The position numbers were made by a program, and so were the translations under genes. From Acidimicrobiia bacterium (GTDB lineage Bacteria; Actinomycetota; Acidimicrobiia; Acidimicrobiales; Poriferisodalaceae): a stretch of 36,699 bases of DNA. Within the stretch, counting starts at the first letter, position 1. The number at the start of each line of letters is the position of its first letter. The DNA lies in the NCBI GenBank assembly GCA_022828045.1, contig JAJEIW010000220.1, positions 1 through 36,699 on the forward strand, given 5' to 3'. Below the pieces are notes generated by a model that was given only the letters and a program-made list of their open reading frames with translations, did not search any database and was not told where the DNA came from. This document shows positions 28,658 through 36,699 of the stretch, one piece after another.

Positions 28658-31267
28658 ATGAGCGACGGCGAACCTTCCCCCCACACCGGTGACGGCACCA
28701 CTGGTGTGCGCACCGATGGCAGCGAAGCCGATCCCGGCCGCAGCGGCTCGAGCGGTGTCACCGATGTGGAGATCCGCACCGAGATGGAGCAGTCGTTCTT
28801 GGACTACGCCATGTCGGTCATCACCTCGCGAGCGCTGCCGGATGCACGGGACGGCCTCAAGCCGGTGCATCGGCGGATCCTGTGGTCAATGTTCGACACC
28901 GGAATGCGGCCCGACCGGCCGCATCGCAAGTGCGCGACTGTCGTCGGCGATGTCATCGCCAACTACCACCCCCACGGTGACGGCTCGATCTATGACGCCC
29001 TGGTGCGGATGGGCCAGTCGTTCAGCTTGGCGAACACGCTGATCGACCCGCACGGCAACTTCGGCTCGCCGTCGGACCCGCCCGCCGCGTACCGCTACAC
29101 CGAGTGCCGGCTGACGGACTTGGCGATGACCATGGCCGAAGGCATCGACGAGCAGACGGTGGACTTCGCGGCCAACTTCGACGGCTCCCGCACCGAGCCG
29201 CAGGTGATGCCGTCGCGCTTCCCGAACCTGCTGGTCAACGGCAGCCAGGGCATCGCGGTGGGCATGGCCACCAACATTCCCACCCACAACCTCGGCGAGG
29301 TCATCGACGCCACGATTCACCTCATCTCCCATCCCGCCGCCGCCGTTGACGACCTGATGCAGTTTGTGCACGGACCCGACTTCCCCACCGGCGGGCGGAT
29401 GCTCGGTCGGTCCGGTGCCCGCGAGGCCATGGCAACCGGGCGCGGCTCGATAAAGCTGCAGGCCCACGCGGAGATCGTCGAGAACGGCAAGCGGCCGAGC
29501 ATCGTGGTCACCGCGATTCCGTACCAGACCTCCATCGACAACATCGAGCGCAAGATCGCCGATGCGGTGAACCGCAAGGTCATCGAGGGCATCACCACGC
29601 TGCGCAATGAGTCCGCACGGGGCCAGATGCGTTTCGTTATCGAGCTGCGACCATCGGCATCAGCGAACGTGGTGCTCAACAACCTGTGGAAGCACACGCC
29701 GCTGCAGTCCAGCTTCGCTGTGAACATGGTGGCGCTGGTCGACGGGGTGCCTCGCACGCTCAACCTCAGGGATGCGCTGGTCGCCTATGTCGACCATCAG
29801 ATTGACGTGGTCACCCGGCGCAGCGAGCATCGGCTGGCAGAAGCGCAGGCTCGTGCCCACATCGTGGAAGGCCTGCTGCGAGCGCTGGACCTGATCGACG
29901 AGATCATCTCGCTGATCCGCGCCAGCGATGATCGAGCAGCCGCGCTGGGGGCGCTGTGCGACGAGCCGCTGTCGTTCAGTGCAGAGCAGGCCAATCACAT
30001 CCTCGACATGCAGCTCAGCCGGCTCACCCGTCTCGGCCGGACGAGACTGAGCGAGGAACTGGCGGAGCTGGCGAGCACGATCGCCGAATTGCAGGCTGTT
30101 CTCAGCGACGAATCGCTGCTGCGCCAGATGATCATCGACGAGCTGCGCGCGCTGCGCGACGCGCATGCCGAGCCGCGCCGGACGCAGATCGTGCCGGACC
30201 CCGGCGAGATCGACGCGGAAGATCTCATCGACGACGAGCCGTTGGTGGTGACGCTGACCCGCGAGGGCTACGTGAAGGCGACCTCGCCCGACGTGTTCCG
30301 CACCCAAGGCCGCGGTGGCCGCGGTGTGCAGGGTGCGCGGCTCAAGGACGACGACGTGGTGGTCCGCGTGCTGCTGACCACGGCGCATGCCTGGCTGCTG
30401 TGCTTCACCAACCGCGGCAGGGTGCACCGGCTGAAGGCGTACGAGGTGCCGCTCACCAACCGCACGGCCCGCGGCACGGCTCTGGTGAACCTGCTGCAGC
30501 TCGCGCCCGACGAACGTGTCGAGGCGGTTGTGGAGGCGAGGGAGTTCCCTTCGGATCGGTACTTGATGTTCGTGACCCGCAACGGACTCGCCAAGAAGAC
30601 GCCGCTGAGCGCATACGAGAACATCCGCTCGAACGGCCTCATCGCGCTGAACCTGCGTGACGGTGACGAGCTGGTGCGCGTGCTCGAGACCTCCGGCGAA
30701 GACGACATGCTCGTGGTGTCCCGAGCGGGCCAAGCGGTGAGATTTGCGGAAGGTGACGTGCGGCCGATGGGCCGCAACGCGGCCGGCGTGCGCGCGATGC
30801 GCTTGCGTGCGGGCGATGTCGTGGCTTCAGCCGATGTGCTGTCAGCGGACGACGATCGGTACTTGCTCGTGGTGTCCAGCGCAGGAGCAGCGAAGCGGAC
30901 CGAGGCCACAGAGTTTGCACGCAAGGGCCGCGGCGGCCTCGGCGTGAAGGCCATCAGACTGCCCGAGCCCGACTCGCACGTGCTGGGCGCTCGCCTGGTC
31001 GACGATGACGATGAGGTGCTGCTGGTCTCGTCGAGCGGCGTGCTGATCCGGACACCCGTGTCGGAAATCTCTCAGCAGAAGCGCGATGCGGTCGGCGTGC
31101 GGGCGATGGCGCTCGACGACGGTGAGGAGGTCGTGGCGATCGCGCCTGTCGAGCTGCCCGATCTGCCTGATGCCGAGGCAAGCGAGAGTCCTGAAGCTGG
31201 TGTCGGCGGCGATGCGCTGGACGCGTCCCGCGAAAACCTTTCGGATGAGGAGACGCCGGCGTCCTAG
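28658..31267 (+). CDS. gyrA: DNA gyrase subunit A
   Basis: [31 protein letters not shown]; GyrA-box [11 protein letters not shown] 28658. Confidence 0.98.
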   Translation: MSDGEPSPHTGDGTTGVRTDGSEADPGRSGSSGVTDVEIRTEMEQSFLDYAMSVITSRALPDARDGLKPVHRRILWSMFDTGMRPDRPHRKCATVVGDVIANYHPHGDGSIYDALVRMGQSFSLANTLIDPHGNFGSPSDPPAAYRYTECRLTDLAMTMAEGIDEQTVDFAANFDGSRTEPQVMPSRFPNLLVNGSQGIAVGMATNIPTHNLGEVIDATIHLISHPAAAVDDLMQFVHGPDFPTGGRMLGRSGAREAMATGRGSIKLQAHAEIVENGKRPSIVVTAIPYQTSIDNIERKIADAVNRKVIEGITTLRNESARGQMRFVIELRPSASANVVLNNLWKHTPLQSSFAVNMVALVDGVPRTLNLRDALVAYVDHQIDVVTRRSEHRLAEAQARAHIVEGLLRALDLIDEIISLIRASDDRAAALGALCDEPLSFSAEQANHILDMQLSRLTRLGRTRLSEELAELASTIAELQAVLSDESLLRQMIIDELRALRDAHAEPRRTQIVPDPGEIDAEDLIDDEPLVVTLTREGYVKATSPDVFRTQGRGGRGVQGARLKDDDVVVRVLLTTAHAWLLCFTNRGRVHRLKAYEVPLTNRTARGTALVNLLQLAPDERVEAVVEAREFPSDRYLMFVTRNGLAKKTPLSAYENIRSNGLIALNLRDGDELVRVLETSGEDDMLVVSRAGQAVRFAEGDVRPMGRNAAGVRAMRLRAGDVVASADVLSADDDRYLLVVSSAGAAKRTEATEFARKGRGGLGVKAIRLPEPDSHVLGARLVDDDDEVLLVSSSGVLIRTPVSEISQQKRDAVGVRAMALDDGEEVVAIAPVELPDLPDAEASESPEAGVGGDALDASRENLSDEETPAS

Positions 31268-31276
31268 CGTCGGCTG

Positions 31277-31687
31277 ATGCCGACCGGTGCGACGTGGACG
31301 ATCCGAGCTCGGACCCAGCGCGGGCAGGCGGCCCTGCCGGTGGCGTTGCTGGCGCTGGCGCTGCTCGTGGGTCTAGGCCTCGTGGCCCGGTGGGGCAATG
31401 CCGCACTGGCGAGTTCAAGGGCCCAAGCGGCCGCCGATGCCGCTGCGCTCGTGACGCTGGCAACTGCAGAGATCGCTGCCATCCCGAACGGCGTGCTGCC
31501 GGACGATGACGCCGCACGGAGCGTTGTCCGCGACGCCGGCGGGGCACTCCTGGGCTTCGAGGTGCGCGTCGACGACACAGCCGCACATGTCGAGGTCGTC
31601 GTGGAAATCGACGGACAGCGTGCAACTGCGACAGCCGCCCTCACGCTCCCGCTGGAGGTCTCCGCGGCCGGGATGTCCGGCGGCTGA
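31277..31687 (+). CDS. TadE/G-like secretory pilus-type membrane protein
   Basis: RGQAALPVALLALALLVGLGLVARWGNAALASSRAQAAADAAALVTLA: TadE/Rv3654c-type N-terminal TM and helix. Confidence 0.65.
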   Translation: MPTGATWTIRARTQRGQAALPVALLALALLVGLGLVARWGNAALASSRAQAAADAAALVTLATAEIAAIPNGVLPDDDAARSVVRDAGGALLGFEVRVDDTAAHVEVVVEIDGQRATATAALTLPLEVSAAGMSGG

Positions 31688-31704
31688 CTCCTACACTGCG
31701 AAGC

Positions 31705-32409
31705 GTGGCCTCCGGGACTTCTGGTGGGGGACCGCCGTCGCCGGAGCCAAGCGGGCCGACCCCCACCGATGAGCTGTTTGCCGAAGCGCTGGGCATCACC
31801 CCAGCCGGTCGCGCACGCCGTCGCCGGGGGGATCGTGCGCCCGCAGCCGCACCGCTGGATCCTGCTGCGACACCCCACGTACGGCCACGTCGCGGCTCCG
31901 CACCGTCGCAGCCGCCGGCGACGCCTCCGGGTGCTCGGTTTGCGGTACCGCAGGCGCCTCCTGCTGGGGGTCCCCCCGCAGCGCTGCAGCCAGAAGAACC
32001 GCAGCCCGTCCGGTGGACGTGGCTCAGCCAGCGCCGAGCCCGGGCTCGGCGCACGCATCGCATCCTGCGACACATCGATCCGTGGTCGGTGTTCAAGGTG
32101 TCGGTGCTGCTGTATGCCTGCCTCTATGCGGCGGTCCTGATCGCCGGCGTGCTGCTGTGGAATGCGGCGCAGCGATCGGGCCTCGTCTCCAAGGTGGAGT
32201 CGTTCATCACCGAGGTGGGCTCGTATGAGAGCTGGAAGATCAATGGGATGGTGATCTACGAGCGAGCCCGCATCATCGGTCTCGTGCTGGCCACGGTCGG
32301 GGTCGCCTTCAACGTCGTGATGGCGATCATGTTCAACCTGATCAGCGATCTCACCGGCGGCGTGCGGGTCACGGTGCTCGAGGACGAGCGCCGCCCGCCT
32401 GCTCGCTAG
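31705..32409 (+). CDS. DUF3566 transmembrane protein with Pro-rich N-terminus
   Basis: HIDPWSVFKVSVLLYACLYAAVLIAGVLLWNAAQRSGLVSKVESFI...VVMAIMFNLISDLTGGVRVTVLE; gyrA-DUF3566-tRNA-Ile order. Confidence 0.9.
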   Translation: MASGTSGGGPPSPEPSGPTPTDELFAEALGITPAGRARRRRGDRAPAAAPLDPAATPHVRPRRGSAPSQPPATPPGARFAVPQAPPAGGPPAALQPEEPQPVRWTWLSQRRARARRTHRILRHIDPWSVFKVSVLLYACLYAAVLIAGVLLWNAAQRSGLVSKVESFITEVGSYESWKINGMVIYERARIIGLVLATVGVAFNVVMAIMFNLISDLTGGVRVTVLEDERRPPAR

Positions 32410-32480
32410 GCGCAGAGGATCCTGCCGCTTCCGCCGCGGGCGCACCGATGAGCGACTTGGCTGTAGTCTTTGCGGCCCCC

Positions 32481-32554
<74 letters not shown>

Positions 32555-32555
32555 C

Positions 32556-32696
32556 ATGATGAGCCTGCTTCGGCGCGTGCTGCTCGCCAGCGTGGTGGGC
32601 GGGCTGATCACCATCATCCTGCGGCTGCGCTCATCGGTGGACATCCCCCGCCGGGAAGGCAGTTGGCGGGAGCTGGCCGGTCCCGACTTGCGGTGA
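32556..32696 (+). CDS. Small single-pass membrane protein, 46 aa
   Basis: MMSLLRRVLLASVVGGLITIILRLRSSVDIPRREGSWRELAGPDLR; immediately after tRNA-Ile; positionally reminiscent of actinobacterial DLW-39-type small proteins. Confidence 0.45.
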   Translation: MMSLLRRVLLASVVGGLITIILRLRSSVDIPRREGSWRELAGPDLR

Positions 32697-32744
32697 TCAG
32701 CCGCCGTCCGACGAGATCGCATCACCGATGAGTCGAGCACTGCA

Positions 32745-33731
32745 ATGAGCACAGCGGCAGTCATCGGCGCGGGGGCCGTCGGCCAGCGCATCGCTCGCCA
32801 GCTGGCCTCGCGTCACGATGTGGATCGCTTGGTGCTGGGCTCGCGCCATACAGCGCGGCTGCGCGGACTCGCTGCGCAACTTCTCGACGTGGATGTCGAG
32901 GTCGTGGAGCCGGGTGCGCTGCCCGAGGCCGATGTCGTGGTGCTGAGCCTGCCGAGCGGGGGTCACGCGGCGCTGGCCGACAAGGCGCTGCGCGCAGGTG
33001 CCCACGTGGTGTCGCTCTCGGCTGCGGTCCCCGATGTGGAGGAGCTGCTCGAGCTCGACAAGCGAGCCCTCAACGCGGACCGATCGCTCGTGGTCGGTGC
33101 AGGCTTCTCACCGGGCTACAGCTGCCTGCTGGCGCGACACGGAGCTGCGCAATTCGATGTCGTCACCGAAGTCCACATCGCTCGTGTCGGTACCGGCGGA
33201 CCCGCCAACCAGCGCCAGCTGCACCGCGCCCGTACCGGCACCTCCATCGACTGGCGTGACGGGGAATGGCGGCGGCGGCGTGGCGGTTCGGGGCGCGAGC
33301 TGGTGTGGTTTCCCGATCCGCTCGGTGCGCACGACTGCTACCGGGCTGCACTGCCGGATGCCCTCCTGCTGGTGCCGGCGTTCGGCGACGTCGAGCGCGT
33401 CACGGCCCGTGTGGCGGGCACGCGCCGTGACCGCCTGACGGCAATGCTGCCGATGCTGCGGCCACCCCACCCTGAGGGCGGACCTGGGGGAGTACGGGTC
33501 GAGCTGCGTGGCTTGTGTGATGGCCGCCACTGCACTGACGTGCTGGGCGTGATCGATCACCCCAGTGCGGCAGCGGCAGCGGTGGCTGCGACTGCTGCGG
33601 GGCGGGCCTTGGCCGACGAACTGCCCTCGGGTGCATGGGGCTTGGGCATGCTCGACGATCCGCTGCCGTGGCTCGCTGAGCTGGCTGAACGGGGCGTCCG
33701 CGCCGCCGCCTACGAAGGGGCGCGCCTGTAG
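32745..33731 (+). CDS. Saccharopine dehydrogenase-like NAD(P)-binding protein
   Basis: AAVIGAGAVGQRIARQLASRHDVDRLVLGSRHTARLRGLAAQL...DVVVLSLPSGGHAALADKALRAGAHVVSLS. Confidence 0.75.
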   Translation: MSTAAVIGAGAVGQRIARQLASRHDVDRLVLGSRHTARLRGLAAQLLDVDVEVVEPGALPEADVVVLSLPSGGHAALADKALRAGAHVVSLSAAVPDVEELLELDKRALNADRSLVVGAGFSPGYSCLLARHGAAQFDVVTEVHIARVGTGGPANQRQLHRARTGTSIDWRDGEWRRRRGGSGRELVWFPDPLGAHDCYRAALPDALLLVPAFGDVERVTARVAGTRRDRLTAMLPMLRPPHPEGGPGGVRVELRGLCDGRHCTDVLGVIDHPSAAAAAVAATAAGRALADELPSGAWGLGMLDDPLPWLAELAERGVRAAAYEGARL

Positions 33732-33740
33732 GGCGGTCGG

Positions 33741-34478
33741 TCAGAAGCGCATGTCCCGCTGCCATTCATGCAGCAAGTCGGTGCTGCCGAACGTCTCGAG
33801 CTGCTCGGGGCCGATGCGACCCCATACGAACAGCAGGAGATCCTGCGCCGGGCCGCGGGCAGCGACGTCAGACTTCGCATGCGTGCGCTCCATCTGCATC
33901 CCGCCGGGTGCGCGGGTGATGACCCATTCGCCGTCCGTATCGGTGGCGTGCAAGTGCACAGTCTCGCCGGTGCCGGCGAAACTGTCCGGTTGTCTCAGGC
34001 GCACGTACACGTCGAAGAGTTCGTCGACGCCGTCGACAGCGAGTCTGGGCGCAATCGGCGTCGGCGTGATGCCAAGGGCGGCTTCAGCGTCCCATCGATG
34101 CATCGTGGATTCGTGTGCCATGCGTCGCCACCAGAATCTCATCGACTGGTTCTCGGGGTCCCACGTCCAGGCTTCGGCGTCCGGCGGGCGCTCGGTCATG
34201 AGACCGGTGAGTGCATCGAATGCGTCCGTGTGCCACTGCGACACCGAACCGGGAGGCTTGGCGATGGTGGATGGCTCGACGCGTCCTCCCGCGGTGATGC
34301 TGCTGCGCACGAATGTCCAGACCGTGGCGCAGTGCTCGATCAGTGCTTCGAGGGTCCAGTCTCCGCAGCTGGGGACGCGTCTGGCCCACATGTCCGGCGA
34401 GCGTTCGGCATCTGCGGCGATTTCGTTGAGTCGCGCGCCCTCTGCGGTCCGGAACTCTGCGTACCCTGTGGCGTCCAT
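33741..34478 (-). CDS. Maleylpyruvate isomerase family (mycothiol-dependent, DinB-like) protein
   Basis: VPSCGDWTLEALIEHCATVWTFVRSSI...RRMAHESTMHRWDAEAALG; start ATG 34478. Confidence 0.8.
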   Translation of the reverse strand: MDATGYAEFRTAEGARLNEIAADAERSPDMWARRVPSCGDWTLEALIEHCATVWTFVRSSITAGGRVEPSTIAKPPGSVSQWHTDAFDALTGLMTERPPDAEAWTWDPENQSMRFWWRRMAHESTMHRWDAEAALGITPTPIAPRLAVDGVDELFDVYVRLRQPDSFAGTGETVHLHATDTDGEWVITRAPGGMQMERTHAKSDVAARGPAQDLLLFVWGRIGPEQLETFGSTDLLHEWQRDMRF

Positions 34479-34529
34479 GGCGTGTGATCTCCTGCTCCTG
34501 CCGGTCGAGCCAATGGCCGCAGCCATGAC

Positions 34530-35441
34530 GTGAGCGGGCTCCTGGCGTCGATTCCCAGCCCGTCGCGGAGCTACATCTCGCTCGGCCCGCTCGACATTCG
34601 AGCCTATGGCGTTGCCATCGCGGTGTCGGTGCTGGTTGCGCTGTGGATCACCTCCCGCCGCTGGCGCCGGGCCATCGCAGACCGAGACGATGCGTACCGG
34701 GCCAGCGCCAACGACTTGGTCGGGACGATCGCCATCTGGGCGGTCCCCGCCGGTCTGATCGGCGCCCGGCTGTACCACGTCATCACCGACTTCGACCGGT
34801 ACCAAGGCAGCCTCGGCGACGTGCTGAAGATCTGGCAGGGCGGGCTGGGCATCTGGGGCGGCATCTCAGTCGGCGTGCTGGTTGCGGTGTGGATGCTGCG
34901 CCGTGGCGGGCACAGCACCGGAGCGATGCTCGACGCGCTGGCGCACGAGCTCGCGGTGGCCCAGGCCATTGGCCGGCTGGGGAACTGGTTCAACCAGGAG
35001 CTGTACGGCCGGCCCACGGACTTGCCGTGGGGGCTTGAGATCGACGAGTCGCACCGCGTCGCCGGCTACGGCCTCGAAGACACGTTTCACCCGACGTTCG
35101 CGTATGAGGCCCTGTGGAATCTGTGCCTGGCGGCCACGCTCGTGTGGATCGTCCCCAGGGTGCTCCCGCGCCTGCGCACGGGCTATCTATTCGCTGTGTA
35201 CGTGCTCGGCTACACCGTCGGGCGGCTGTGGATCGAGCTGCTGCGCATCGACACGGCCAACGAGCTGTGGGGCGTGCGGATCAACGTGTGGACCAGCATC
35301 GTGGTCGGCCTCGCAGCACTGATTGCCGTGCTGGTGGGCCTGCGTCGCGGCCCCGATGCCCCCGAGGGCCGCAGTGAACCCGAGCCCGCCGAGTCCGAGC
35401 CTGCCGACGCAGACGCTGAGACCGCTGAGACAGGCAGCTGA
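34530..35441 (+). CDS. lgt: Prolipoprotein diacylglyceryl transferase
   Basis: LGPLDIRAYGVAIAVSVLVALW; GARLYHVITDF; IGRLGNWFNQELYGRPTDLPWGLEI; HPTFAYEALWNL. Confidence 0.96.
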   Translation: MSGLLASIPSPSRSYISLGPLDIRAYGVAIAVSVLVALWITSRRWRRAIADRDDAYRASANDLVGTIAIWAVPAGLIGARLYHVITDFDRYQGSLGDVLKIWQGGLGIWGGISVGVLVAVWMLRRGGHSTGAMLDALAHELAVAQAIGRLGNWFNQELYGRPTDLPWGLEIDESHRVAGYGLEDTFHPTFAYEALWNLCLAATLVWIVPRVLPRLRTGYLFAVYVLGYTVGRLWIELLRIDTANELWGVRINVWTSIVVGLAALIAVLVGLRRGPDAPEGRSEPEPAESEPADADAETAETGS

Positions 35442-35465
35442 TCGCCGGTCGCTGCCGCCTGAACG

Positions 35466-36362
35466 TCAGCTGTGCAAGCCGATCAGGGTCTCGCGAGTAG
35501 CAGCCTGCTCGTCAAGCGTCCCGAACGCCATGGCGGCGCATGACGTAACGCCGTGGTCGGCGAGGGCACCGATGCGGTCGCTGACTTCGGCAGCGCTGCC
35601 GATGATGGCGATGTCCTCGGGCCCGTCGTATCCCTCACGATCCAGCATCGCCCGGTAGCTCGGCAAGGTGCCGTAGACCACGAGATCCTTGGCGGCGCGC
35701 TCGCGCGCCGTCGCCGCATCATCGGTCACGCAGACGGGAAATCCGGCTACCACCTGCGGCGCAGGCCGTCCCGCTTCGGCCGCTGCCTCATTGATCGTCG
35801 GAGCGGTATGGGTGCCGAGCGTCACCGGCCCGGTCATCCACGTGAAGGTGCCGTCGGCCATCCGTCCGGTGAGTCGCAGCATCTGGCTGCCGAGGGCCGC
35901 AACGAACACCGGCGGGGCTTCGGCGGGCGGGGGAGTGATCTCGCCACGCCCGGTCACTGCATCGCCGCCGTGCGAGACGCGTCGGTCCGTCATCAGTTTC
36001 GTCAGGATGGTCAGGTAGTCGCGCATGTGCGCAATGGGCCGGTCGAACGAGTACCCCCACATGCCTTCGACCACCGGCTTGTGCGACGGACCGATGCCCA
36101 AGTCCAGCCGCCCGCCAAGCACGGCCTGAGTCGTGAGCGCCTGCTGGGCCAGCATCATCGGGTGCCGCGGGTAGGTGGGTACTACTGCGGTGCCGAGCCG
36201 GATGCCGGGCACCTCGCGGCCGGCGACGGCGATGGTGGTCAGCGCGTCGTGGCCGAAGATCTGAGGCGTCCAGTAGCGCCGAAAGCCCTGCTCGGAGGCC
36301 TCGCGGATGCTGGCCTCGAAGCGTTCAGGTGTGGTGTCGAATCCGAACAGCTCGATATGCAT
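35466..36362 (-). CDS. LLM class F420-dependent oxidoreductase
   Basis: GFRRYWTPQIFGHDALTTIAVAGREVPGIRLGTAVVPTYPRHPMMLAQQALTTQAVLGGRLDLGIGPSHKPVVEGMWGYSFDRP. Confidence 0.88.
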   Translation of the reverse strand: MHIELFGFDTTPERFEASIREASEQGFRRYWTPQIFGHDALTTIAVAGREVPGIRLGTAVVPTYPRHPMMLAQQALTTQAVLGGRLDLGIGPSHKPVVEGMWGYSFDRPIAHMRDYLTILTKLMTDRRVSHGGDAVTGRGEITPPPAEAPPVFVAALGSQMLRLTGRMADGTFTWMTGPVTLGTHTAPTINEAAAEAGRPAPQVVAGFPVCVTDDAATARERAAKDLVVYGTLPSYRAMLDREGYDGPEDIAIIGSAAEVSDRIGALADHGVTSCAAMAFGTLDEQAATRETLIGLHS

Positions 36363-36425
36363 GCCCGGCAGCGTAACGGCGCGCCCAACAATGTTTCCGG
36401 GTTGGCAACCGAGACGGCCCCAGGC

Positions 36426-36698
36426 TCAGGCAAACGTGTCGAAGAGCTCCTCGAGCGCCTTGAGCTGGCCGCCGCTCGTGCTGGACGGCACCAGGATCGG
36501 TGTCTTGCAGCCAGCGTCGAACCATGCCTCGACGCCGTCGCGGACTTGGCTGGCCGACCCGTACAGCGTCGCGTTCGACAGCCAGTCATCGGTCATGGCT
36601 CGGTTCAACGCCTCGGAGTCGCCCGCGGCGATCGCCGTCTCAGCCGCGTCCATCTCGTCGACCCAGCCGGCTTGCTTCCAGTAGTTCCGGTAATTCGG
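36426..36698 (-). CDS. LLM class flavin-dependent oxidoreductase, C-terminal part (gene runs off window)
   Basis: Frame open to window end: PNYRNYWKQAGWVDEMDAAETAIAAGDSEALNRAMTDDWLSNATLYGSASQVRDGVEAWFDAGCKTPILVPSS. Confidence 0.75.
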   Translation of the reverse strand, partial: PNYRNYWKQAGWVDEMDAAETAIAAGDSEALNRAMTDDWLSNATLYGSASQVRDGVEAWFDAGCKTPILVPSSTSGGQLKALEELFDTFA

Positions 36699-36699
36699 C

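Noticed and set aside
29660-30733. 357-aa minus-strand ORF inside gyrA
   Set aside because: Antisense shadow of gyrA with no domain signature.
35838-35850. CCACGTGAAGG as a second parS
   Set aside because: Lacks the palindromic GTTTCACGTGAAAC core; coding sequence of an LLM oxidoreductase.

Overview
GC-rich actinobacterial chromosome segment (gene content suggests a deep-branching lineage such as Acidimicrobiia; this is inference) spanning the replication-origin neighbourhood. Left to right: rpsR(partial)-ssb-rpsF and a degenerate class A PBP (-); cca, DUF5318, carD, murJ, degV, pseudokinase, small membrane protein, trxB, trxA, CwlM-like (+); parB-parA (-); a near-perfect parS; rsmG (+, flipped relative to the usual order); KH/R3H half of Jag (-); Rieske oxygenase (-) divergent from a GPP34-cytochrome P450 fusion (+); Jag_N half, yidC, yidD, rnpA, rpmH (-); dnaA, oriC-like intergenic region, dnaN, recF, DUF721/DciA-like, gyrB, gyrA, TadE-like, DUF3566, tRNA-Ile(GAT), then a reductase-like protein, an MDMPI-family protein, lgt and two LLM-family oxidoreductases. 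Most of the window is conserved core. The most unusual part is 15.3-19.6 kb, where a two-gene oxygenase cassette (Rieske + GPP34-P450 fusion) lies between the two collinear halves of a split jag gene. Also notable: a PBP at the rpsF/DUF5318 locus that lacks recognisable catalytic motifs in both domains, two genes (rnpA, cwlM-like) whose only plausible full-length starts are CTG/ATC in identical CTGATC overlaps, recurrent leaderless-type promoter spacing, and a DnaA-box inverted pair far from oriC. All homology calls are from motif recognition by eye; no database search was run.
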